DNA of 64,000 bases from Sipunculus nudus (lineage: Eukaryota > Annelida > Sipuncula > Golfingiida > Sipunculidae). The translations under genes and the position numbers were made by a program. Shown piece by piece: positions 25,230-37,000 of the stretch. The number at the start of each line of letters is the position of its first letter. Within the stretch, counting starts at the first letter, position 1. The notes under the pieces were generated by a model, which searched no databases, was not told the DNA's origin, and saw nothing but the letters and a program-made list of their open reading frames with translations. Location of the stretch: contig CM049306.1 in NCBI GenBank assembly GCA_026874595.1, positions 75,889,642 through 75,953,641 on the forward strand, given 5' to 3'.

Positions 25230-26569
25230 CAGGGGTCAATTCAAATTTTTCAATTCCAATTCAATTCCAATTCAAGAACTTTTATCTAACTTCAATTCCA
25301 ATTCAATTCAATGTGCTGGAAAAAAATATCAATTCCAATTCAATTCAAATAATTTTTATTCAATTCAAATTCAATTCCCAATTCAAAAAGTTGCATTCAT
25401 TCGAATACATTTCATTGATTTGTAACAAGTGTTATAACAGGTCTTCTATAACTATTCCACAAATACACATTTTACACTTTTGCTCAGAATTGGTTGAACT
25501 TGTTCCAAAACTAAATTAAGTGTCAGTTATTATGAGTTTTACCATTACATGTGGGAAGGCATATCAGCCAGACAGATTTTAGTCTTTAACTAGTTTTAAA
25601 GGACAATTGTTCCTTACGATCAGGAAAATTTCTTAAATTGAGATAAAAGGTTTGTTTGATTTCAAAGGAGTGGCCATTATAAACTAGTCACGAGTTAATA
25701 ATGGCCACTCATTTGAAATCCAAACAAGCCTAGTATAGTGTAATTAATATAAATGCAAATATTCTGTTTTGGCAGAATGAAAACATTTAAGTTCTCGTAC
25801 ACATGATGGGGGAGGGGGGGGGGGGGGCTGATCACTGTTATATCCCGTAACAATAGCAAGGTAAAAAAATTTGGTGCATGTGCAATATAATTATACTGAC
25901 TTTAGTCATCAAAGACCAGCAGTCTATGCCTATGAGGTATTTTACTATTTCATGGCTGCTGCTTGTTCTGTCCAATGAATTACCCTAGTTAATCAGACCA
26001 ACTGGTCTAGCAGAGCAACATGCATATCCTAGTAAGTCACTGGACCAGAACAAGTCAGTTCAGTATTATCTGATCACATGCTCTATGGCACAGTAGTAAA
26101 TTTGAAGTAATAGAAAGTAATACATATTACTCTAATATTTTGCCTCCTCAAATCATAGCTGTTAAAGCTGACTTTTATATATATCATAATTACTATTACT
26201 TTGATAAGCTAAATTTTCTATTACTATACATCATATGATTATACATTAATTATGCCATCTGTGCTGAAACTGCTGATACAAACAATTCAGGAAAAGTGAT
26301 TAGGAAGCATTTTTGTTATCATGATACTTGTGTCATCAATGAGAATGTTTTGATTTGACTTTAACCAAATGCTGCAAGTCAGATTTTAAAACTGACCTTG
26401 AGCAACTTCCAATGAGTGACACTTTGAACAATATGAGAGCTGGAACTTATGTCATCAATTCAGATCAATTCAGTGTAAACTGTAAACTTCAATTCCAATT
26501 CAATTCTAATTCATTCAGTTTTCTCATCAATTCCAATTCAATTCCAATTTTATTCAGAATTGACCCCTG
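25230..26569. mobile_element. 1.34-kb element with CAGGGGTCAATTC termini and AATTC-rich ends
   Basis: Starts CAGGGGTCAATTC and ends GAATTGACCCCTG, a perfect 13-bp inverted repeat with hAT-like CAG/CTG ends. Both ends carry runs of ATTCCAATTCA. No clear 8-bp target duplication is present. No transposase. Confidence 0.65.
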
Positions 26570-28012
26570 GTCTGCTGACAGGCTCCGGCAAACTAATCCA
26601 GCAATGTTACAATTTCCTCCCTCCGTTACACCATGGATTCTTTAAATTCAGCATGGACTTTGTAAAAAGGGACTCTTTACAAATTATTGTGAAATTGTGT
26701 CATCACATATGCCACACTTGTCTAGTTAAACATGCAGTGTTTAACTGTAAACTGTTAATCCTTGTTAAGAAATATCATCAGGAAGAACCTTTCTACTTTT
26801 AAAGGATTCATGCACATGTCATGTGATTAAACCCATTATATTCATACCTGTATGTAAAAACATAAACAGGTCCAGATGTTTCAAATAATAGTGAATTATT
26901 AAATGAGTTTCAAACTTTTCTGAAACAAAGCAAGGCCTGATGAATTTATCAGATTTATTTGTGATGTGAAAAGGGGATAAAATCTTTTAATTAGATTTGA
27001 TTACAGACTGAACCAGGCTCCTATTTAGTGGGACTGTGTCCAATGAGACAGGATGAATACGCTGCAATTTTGAAAGATTCTGTTATTTTAAAAGCTGAGA
27101 TTTTGTCATTTTTAAAGCTGAGGATTTTTCAGCTCTTTTATCAGTTCATTGAATAATACAGTACTCAACATTTAAATTTTTATGGTAATATAAGCCATAG
27201 ATGTAGGACTTGTGACTGGACATGTACTCAGACTTTGAGCTAGGTAAAGAATCAACTCGAGGAATTACCCAGAATGGAGCAGAACTGTCATGGAACCACT
27301 GACATCCCCATATGATAAAGAAAAATATTAACACACTGATATATACATTATACAAAACTGTTTATGAAACATTAAAAAGTTAGAAATTACATATTAATTT
27401 CTGTGGAGGTCCACAAAATTTAAAAATGACAGATTACATCATGATTTTGTTGGAACGGAACATTTTCTGACAGTGGAGAAAATCACTGATATATATAGTT
27501 CTGAATAATTAATATATATGGAATAACATTCATCTGTTAAAAATCAGATGTAATATTTTTATGACAAATATTTACTAAGTTGGACTATTTTTAGCTTTTA
27601 ACAAAATTCATGATTTTTTTGCACTCTGGCAATCATTTTGCTCATTGTTCAACATTCCTTGAATTCAGCTGAGTGTCATGGCCATGGGCTACTAGTTAAA
27701 TCAGACATGAATATGTTTGACCTGGACTCAAAGCTCAAGGATTAGGAATTGAACATGGACTCCGATGACGTAGGCTCATACGTGCACTCAGACTTGGATA
27801 GTGTGGACTTAACTACAACATTGACATAAAATATCAAATACCAACCTTTCAATATATACAAGATAATTATCCTTGCTTATGTCTTGTATTGAAAATGGTC
27901 CAAATGTACATACATGTATTTAGAAGTACAGTCCATATTCATCAGCTGTTCACAATTTCTTTTTCCAGACTGAAAAACTACTCAGTTTTTTAACATTTTC
28001 AGGCTGAACAAC
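26570..28012. other. Region upstream of the CARD gene
   Basis: Holds a repeat end at 27660-27693 (CAGCTGAGTGTCATGGCCAT) related to the dispersed family. A pyrimidine tract ending AG at 28002 suggests that a 5' untranslated exon lies upstream. I could not place the promoter. Confidence 0.35.
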
Positions 28013-28059
28013 ATGTCTTCACAGGAGAAGCCTACAGCATCAACCTCAGAAGTTGCAAT
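28013..28059 (+). CDS. Exon 1 of the beta-grasp/CARD gene
   Basis: The exon runs from ATG at 28013 to the donor GTGAGT at 28060 and encodes 15 residues (MSSQEKPTASTSEVA) plus two bases, so the intron is phase 2. The paralogue's first exon has the same layout: a short Ser-rich start and a phase 2 donor. A pyrimidine-rich tract ending in AG at 28001-28002 lies just before the ATG, so a 5' untranslated exon probably lies upstream. I did not locate it. The next exon restores ATG at the junction (AT|G). Confidence 0.65.
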
Positions 28060-31000
28060 GTGAGTATTCTGTGTATGTCTTTACTATAAAGGGGCCCATT
28101 CCGATAACCTAGGCTTATTAACTAAAGTAATCCTTTGGCCCTTTTATGAAATAGAAAAGAAAATGCTGATCAGATTGCACACAAGCTGTTCATTTTTTTT
28201 ATATCGTTACAGATGTCTCTTTTATTGTATCAGCAGTCTTACATGTGTATGTGCAACGCTAGCATTGGCCGTTGCTATGCCGGCATAGCCCGGCCCCTGG
28301 TGCGGCCCATGTGTAAACATAGCGGTCATGCTAGTCTGGGGCTTTCTCGCCTGGCTGAGCCGGGCCAGCTCACGTGTGGACCCTGGTATGTAGAAACCTG
28401 GTGTTCGTTGTTTTAGATGTTTCTGCACTGTGTATCATGTTAGTTTCTTTGGATTCGGGAATTTGAAAGATCTTGGCTTGGGGTGAGAAGTTTTTAAGAG
28501 GGGGCTGACCTGTGTTTTAGAGCTGGGGAGAGGAGGAAAACATTCCAGCAGACACAGAAGCATATAAGTCAGTTGTGGACCTTTTCTGATAAGTGCGGCA
28601 GTTATAGATTTTCTTCTAAATTTGGGACGGATCTTATATAGTCTTCAGTTTGCTTTTGGGATTACAACAAAAACTTCACTTTGGGATTACAACGGATTGA
28701 TTTTGTGAATGAACTGGACTGTTATTCTCTGAAAAGATTTATGTGACCTGTTCATCCGGCTTATACATTTTAAAGGACTTGTCACCTGTGACAATGGTGG
28801 TATCCAGGTACTGTGCACTTTGTTCATTATGCTGTGTGATTGTATTAATTTGCTGTTGTACTGTCGTTGTACTGTGTAATTGTATTGATTTAGTGTATTG
28901 TAATCTTAGGGTTGTTTTAAGAATAAATTATAGTTATTTGTTAACAAAAAACCGCTGACTTCTTTATTCATTCCCCTAGACATTTCACACTGCCTAGTGT
29001 TACAGAATCTGATTTTTTTTATCTCTATAACAAAATTTAGGCTAGTCACAACTAAATGATCTGTTAATATTAGGTTCCGTAACAATATCCATGTGGTTAA
29101 AACATTAGGGCATCCACCAAAATAATCAATACACATTCAACAAGGACATATAGCTGGTGCAAAGTCACTGAGATGAACCAGAGTTTCACAATGAGCATTT
29201 TACAACTAGTTACCTTTCAGCTTTTGCACATATGTAACCAACCACTCAAGGTTTCATGTATTTTCCTGTTGTCAAAATTGATATGTTTACTAACAGCTTG
29301 CAGATAAACAAACTGGCAGATCCCTCACAGAGGCGTTACAAGAGTTTTCTTAACAGAAAGTACCTAGAGATCATTTAAATGTATACAGAGTAAGCCAGAC
29401 ATCACTCTTTGCAAGGTATATATATACTATGAATTGTCCAGAGCCAGGCCTGGGTGCATTGCAACAGACCTATGGGTCTTCACTGGTTCCACATATTATA
29501 TATATATATATATATGTAAATTCACTATATACATTTAATGAAGAGTACTGCTAATTAGTCAAGACCTGTACCTACAAATAAAATTAAGTAAGGGAAAACA
29601 AACATTCCTATCTTTGTAAGTCGACATCCCATATATTACATGTTTTAACTCCAATTTAATATTCTGTGAAATATATATTTAAAGTTAATAATATAAACAG
29701 TTTTCATTTATTTTTTATCATATTTTTTCACTGATGTCTGTGACTGGACTTTTCACTGATGTCTATGACTGGACTTTTCACCGATATCTATGACTGGACT
29801 TTTCACTGATGTCTCTGTCTGGACTTTTCACTGATGTCTCTGTTTGGACTTTTCACTGATGTCTATGACTGGACTTTTCACTGATGTCTGTGACTGGACT
29901 TTTCACTGATGTCTATGTCTAGACTTTTCACTGATGTCTCTGTCTGGACTTTTCACTGATGTCTCTGTTTGGACTTTTCACTGATGTCTATGACTTGACC
30001 TTTCACTGATGTCTTTGTCTGGACTTTTCACTGATGTCTATGACTGGACTTTTCACTGATGTCTATGACTGGACTTTTCACTGATGTCTATGTCTAGACT
30101 TTTCACTGATGTCTCTGTCTGGACTTTTCACTGATGTCTATGACTTGACCTTTCACTGATGTCTTTGTCTGGACTTTTCACTGATGTCTCTGTCTGGACT
30201 TTTCACTGATGTCTCTGTTTGGACTTTTCACTGATGTCTATGACTTGACCTTTCACTGATGTCTTTGTCTGGACTTTTCACCGATGTCTATGACTGGACT
30301 TTTCACCGATGTCTCTGTCTGGACTTTTCACTGATGTCTGTGACTGGACTTTTCACCGATGTCTATGACTGGACTTTTCACTGATGTCTATGACTGGACT
30401 TTTCACCGATGTCTCTGTCTGGACTTTTCACTGATGTCTGTGACTGGACTTTTCACCGATGTCTATGACTGGACTTTTCACTGATGTCTATGACTGGACT
30501 TTTCACCGATGTCTATTACTGGACTTTTCACCGATGTCTCTGTCTGGACTTTTCACTGATGTCTATGACTGGACTTTTCACTGATGTCTGTGTCTGGACT
30601 TTTCACTGATGTCTATGTCTGGACTTTTCACTGATGTCTGTGTCTGGACTTTTTTACTGATGTCTATGTCTGGACTTTTCACTGATGTCTGTGTCTGGAC
30701 TTTTCACTGATGTCTTTGACTGGACTTTTCACTTATGTCTATGACTGGACTTTTCACTGATTTCTATGACTGGACTTTTCACTGATGTCTATGACTGGGC
30801 TTTTCACTGATATCTATGTCTGGACTTTTCTCTGATGTCTATGTCAGGATTTTTCACTGATGTCTATGTCTGGACTTTTCACTGATGTCCATGTCAGGAC
30901 TTATGCCAACTGTGTATAGAATTAAACAAGAAAGAAAATTTGCAATGTTGCATTACTGGCTGTCAGTTAAAAGATATTGGTGTGTGGAAGCTTAAATAAT

Positions 31001-34000
31001 ATTTTTCATAGAAGTCAACCATTGGTGATGATTGCACTCTTTTTATTGCCTCCTTTAATCTGTTGTATTACAGGGATTCAACTGATCAGTCAAGTGGCCA
31101 AAGTAGCTCAGCTCAAGCATTTCCTGGGCCAGGTCAGAGATTAGCTGGGTATGTATACATAACAAGGGGGCTCTCTTAAGGTAAAAGCTAATATCTCTAC
31201 CTGTGCAGGATGGTGTACTGCTAAAAGCTTAATCAACATTTCATTACCTCAAAACCCTCCTTTTGTTTTCACCCAGTATTAATGAAACAAAAAATGTGAC
31301 CAAAAAGTGCCTACAAAATGGAAGAAGAATGTGCCCTCTATTTAGAGGTTTGAATGTATGATAGAGAGGAAATATTATCATGACCATAAAAGTGATTGTT
31401 ATTTTTATTTTTTTTAAGGATAGGTCTGTGGCCTGTTGGTGGCACTATTTATTGAATGAGGATGAAGGTGTCCATATGATAAGAATGATACTTTATTTTC
31501 AAGCCTTCTGGATTTCAGGGTTTTAGCTCAGCTGACTGAAAGTCAACTGAGGTAAAGGAATGGCACTTTTCTTCATCTGTCCGGCCAGCCAGCCATCTGG
31601 GCATCCTTTAGAAGAGCACAAATTGTAACTGCTTAACCCAGAAACCTGTAACTGAAAATCTGGCTAGGTAAAAAAAAATCTCCTTGGAAACCTGAAATTA
31701 GGTCCTTGTGGCCTATATCCTCTGAGCTATTGGAATTGTAAGTACCCCTCAGAATAACTAATAATTTGATACAAAAGCTCCAGTATCTTGATAATTAATG
31801 CATGGATTGCCCTAAATGTTGTCTTAAATATTAACCTTTGGTAGGGTTGTCTGTTCCCAAAAACTGGTGGCGCCACCATTATTTTTGTTTCTGAGATTGT
31901 CAGATGAGCAATGAAGTCAGTTTCTCAAGTCTTGTGTCCTGACACCTGATGTGTTTATTGATTATGACTGGTTTCTTCACTTCCTGAAGACTGGTGGCAC
32001 CATCTGTATTTTTTCTATTTGTTATGCAATTGAGATTGCCAAATTATATTGATAGTATCAGATTTGCAACTGTGGTTTCATCTAGCTTCCTGAAACCTTG
32101 TGTGTTTATTAGGGGACTGCTTAACAAGCGGATACCCTATTGTAATCACCCTGTCAGTCCGTCTTTTTTTATCCCAAATTTGTTTCTTTATGATAACTCA
32201 CGATTGCATTGGCATATCAGTTTCAAACTTGACCTATATATGACTTATTTTAAAGCAAGAACTTCATTTAATAGGTTTTGGGATCATGGGGTCAAAGGTC
32301 AAGGTCACAGGACCCACTTATTTAGAAGGAATGTGGATGCATTTTAAGCCAAATATGATATCCTAAACCTTCCATCTAGCACATATAGCTGACCTGCAAA
32401 TAGAGGAAGAACCTGATTGATTGTTAGGTCACAAGGTCAAGGTCACAGGGGCCATCTGTCCCCATATTTGTTTCTTGATGATAACTCCAGTTTGAATTGA
32501 AATATTGGTTTCAAACTTGACTTATATATGGCCCACCAATAAAGTAAGAAACATTTTTAATTTGGGGTCATGCGGTCAAAGGTCAAAGTCACAGGACCCA
32601 CATCTTTAAAGAGATTGTGGATGTCATTTTAAGCCAAACCTTTCATCCTAACAATTTCATTTTCCAGATATTGCTCTACTTCAAATATTGGAAGAAATTT
32701 ATGGATTTTTGGGTCAAAGGTCAAGGTCACAGGGGTGATCTGTCCACATATATGTTTCTAGATGATAACTCCAGATTGGATTGAAATATTGGTTTCAAAC
32801 TTTACTTATTTATGGCCTACCACTAAAGTAAGAAACCTTTTGACTTATGGGTCATGAGGTCAAAGGTGAAGGTCACAGGACCCACTTCTTTAAAAATATT
32901 GTGGATGCATTTTAAGCCAAACTTTTCATCTCAAACCTTCCATCTTCTGCATTAGGCGCACCTGCCAATAGGGGAAGATTCTATTTGATTTTGGGGTCAC
33001 AAGCTCTTAGGTCAAGGTCACAGGGCCTACCCATTCACAATTTTTTTTATGGATGATAACTCCAGTTTGGGTGGACAGATTGGCTTCAAACTTGATCACA
33101 GGTCACACATTTTGAAAAAGCTCATAAACATATCCTTATAGACAAATTCAGCCGAGTATCAGACCCATGGGTCCCTAGTATATGCACAGGGTAAGGAATA
33201 ATCCAGAAGTCATAATCTGTCATTAGACTCACATTAGAGTGAATCTCTTAGGACCTATAACGATATTTCTCCATTATGCCATTGAGGCTGCAGTGGGGTT
33301 AGAACCGGGAACCTTCAGCTGCCAATTCCAAGGCCAGAGACACTAGGGTAAGTCCTGATCCTAAGGCCAAAAAAAATAAAATGTATGGTTCTCAGGCACC
33401 GCCCGCGTCAATTTTAACCCCCTGCATCAAAAATTTTTATTTTGATTTTTATCTTTCCAGAAGATAAATAATACAATTTATGTAGTATTTAGCAAAATAT
33501 TTGTAATTTTCATGGTTTTTCCTGATTATATGACATTTTTATCGAAACATCCAAAAAAAGGTAAAAAATAAAATACCGCCCGCCTGAAAAAAGTGCCTGA
33601 GAACCATACCTTATTTTTTTTTTGGCATAAGTGATTGTTAAAATCTAGGTGGTCACTAAGCGGAGATTGGTGCAAGGGGACTGGAGGTTTTATTTAAGTT
33701 TTCTTGAAATCTTACAATAATGTTTAGGTGTTTTCACATATAGCAATGCAGACCAACAAGTAAAGAGACAGGCAAAACTAACAAAGAGAAAGAGAAGGAT
33801 ATGTGAAATCATGACCAACATTTATGTTCATTTGTTTAGCTTTGTGTAAAAAGTATTCAGTGAACAGAACTGTAACCTGGCTTGGTAGATAAATGACTTA
33901 ACCATGAACTATATGTGACCTTAACTGCATATTCATTAAATGAATTATCATGATCAGAACAGCTGCAAGCAATGAATCAGGTTTTTGTTGGCAATGTAAA

Positions 34001-37000
34001 CCATTCATTCCCTACACAAAGTCTGCCTATCTCGCCGTCACTTTAGAGACATGAACAAATTGGGTCACAGTTGTCTGAGTCTTCGGTGTCGCAGGAACAT
34101 CTGTGGGTGGATTAGTATGTACAGTTGCCTTCAGTGCAGATTGAGCAGCAACATTCTCTGCTGTTGCCTCTGACTCACTAGGCTGAGTAGGTGGATCACA
34201 AACTGGTCACATCTGGTGATTTGGTGTTATGTGTGTCCCTCAGGTGGATCCCGTTCCTATCTCCAATTTTCACCAAGTAACTCTGTGGTGCGACTTGTGA
34301 TTTCATTACTTAGTTATTTCCTTTTGTCCCATTACTAGGTGTGGCAGAGGTTTCACACAGCTGTCATGCCACTTTTTGCTTTCTGTCTCTTGAGTACTTG
34401 TTCATCCGGCACATCCTCCACAACTTCAGGGTGGTATAATGTTTTTTTTTGCATGGGAGGAAGAAGCAGGGACATCTTGACATAAGACACTATGCTGGGA
34501 AGCTGGACATTCCCACTGTGGGGGTGCTTCTCCATTCCAGTAGTGCTTTGTATACATCTGCCTCCTTCACAAGACCTTTGACAATCTTCATGGCAGACTC
34601 TGCTTCACCATTTGACCTACAATGGTTTGGACTTGATGTGATGAGTTCAAGTCCCATTTAAATGTGAATTCTGAGAATTCCTGTGATATATAGTTTGGCC
34701 CATTGTCAGTTAAAATGATCTGAGGTATACAATGAGAAGCAAATGTATGTTACATTTTTTTTATGAGTATCTTTGATGTTTCATCTTTGAGATAATTCAT
34801 TTCAATGTAGTCCGAATAGAGGTCTACAATGACACAGTTATGTTCACCAGGGACTTAAAAGCAAACGCTGACAACAACTTGCCATGGTGCCTTTGGCAAG
34901 GGATTTGTCAAGAGAGGTTCATTAACTTGTGCTGGCTGATTTTCTTTGCATATCTCACAACTCTGCACCTCTTCAACGAGTTTGTTGTGCATACAGGGCC
35001 AGTACATTATGTCTCTAGCAGTACTGGTTGTGTACTGGATTCCCAAATAAGATGCATGCTTTCTCATCTCATGTCACATAAAAGTTGATATTACAACATG
35101 CTTTCCATGGAAGACTATTCTGACTTGAGTCACCAGTTCATCTCTGTAAGACCAATACTCACGGATACATAGTGGCACTTGTCCTTTATCGCATGGTCAG
35201 CCTGTGTGGGTGATTTTCATCATTGTCAGCAATGTCTAATCTAGTGCAGTCACCTTCTAGATTTTCTCGAGTCTGGGATCTGACACAAATAGAGCAGGTT
35301 CTATGTTCTCAGGTTCTATATTGAGATTCTGCTCCTATCGCAATGAGTAGAATAAGTAATCAGGAGATTCAGGAGTATTTGAGCTTGGTAGCATTCAGTT
35401 TCAAGTTTCTCTGTTTACATCTGTTGAGCAGAGCATGGAATGCCTGATCCTTAGAAGCTTCAGACTCAGCTTCTGTTTCTTCAGCTCTGTAGACCAAAAT
35501 ATTGTTGTTGTTCACTGCTATTTTCTCCAGACCTTCAAGGTTTTCATTAAACTTGTGCTGGAACACTACAGGTGCTGAAAATATTCTGAACAGCTTCTGC
35601 TACCAATGATACCCACCATAAAGGTGGTTTTCCATAAGTGCATAGTCTGTATCCATTGTCTGCATGCGTAGTCCGTATGCGTAGTCCGTATCCGCAAAGT
35701 TCGTTTTCCATAAGTACATATATGCGTAGTCCGTACTCCGTATTGATATGTGCTCGATAGCTGGTTTTTCTTTTTTATTTTGCAAGCCATTTTACCATAT
35801 ATGTATTGTACAATTTGTATATATTTCAATCAAAAGTTAAAAACAATAAAATTAAAATAATAAAATTTTTAAAAGATCAAAATTAGTAATATTTTATACG
35901 TGACAGTGATGTTTACGCTTCAATCATCAAAAAACATGTTGTCTGTGATAAAGAAAGGAAAAAAAAATTCAGCCAAATGCGAATATGTTTGGTTGCCAGA
36001 AATTGATTCCAGAAATGACATTTGTGCCAGTTTGACATAGAGACCAGGTGCATACAGCACGGCCTGAATGGGAAAACTCTATGATAAACCTGAAATCGAC
36101 ACGATGATTGGTATGCGTAGTGCACAAAAATCGCTCCCGGCAGCGTGCGGATACGGACTATGCATACGGACTACGCTTACATACTAAGCATGTGGACTAC
36201 GGATACGGACTACGCACTTATGGAAAAGCACCTTAAGGCATCCAGAGAGTGGTAAGGTAACTAGAGGGACTTTTGAGAAAAAGACTTGCAGATATCCATA
36301 TAATCCATATTACAGCTATCTCTTCCACTGTGGGGATTGGGTAGTAATTGTGTTTAATATCTTGTTTGGCTCCTGCTTCACAACCATGCTGCTTTTCCAT
36401 TTAGAAGGCTCTGTAGCTGTTGTGATGATGCCTTGTGCCTGCATACTGTCCAGTTTTGCCTTGAGCTGACTGCCTCCAGGGATTGGCACTCTCCAACATG
36501 TGTTCTCAACTGGGGTTACTTTATTGTTTGAATTGATATGGTAATGTCCAGGCAGCCGACCCAACCCTGTCAATACTTCTTTATAGTCATTCAAGATCTT
36601 GGCCTTGCTTAGGCTTGATGTCCGAGTACCTGAAATGTTGTGCACAAGGCATTCATCAGCAGACTGCGTCATACCTAGGGCCTCTGCTACTCTGCCTGAG
36701 AGCAGTGATGCTTGAGCCTGCTCTTTTATCTTAAATTGTATCTTCCTTGAGATATCTTTAACGCTAAATTTCAGTGTTGTTGTTCTAATTGGCAGAATGG
36801 TAGATTCTCTGTAATGCTTTAACTTGGTTGATGAAGGTTTGGCAGTTGATCGGTGAGTTTCTGATAATTACTCAGCGTCACAGTGCTGCATGCAGCTCCT
36901 GAGTCAAGTTGAAAGCAGTGTCACAGTTTTGTCACATGCCAGTGTTAGCACTGACAATTCTGCAATGTACTACTGTTTTGACTCATACATGCTATTATAA

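Noticed and set aside
29723-30902. CRISPR-like regular repeats
   Set aside because: Units are contiguous 25-mers with no spacers. This is a minisatellite in an animal intron.
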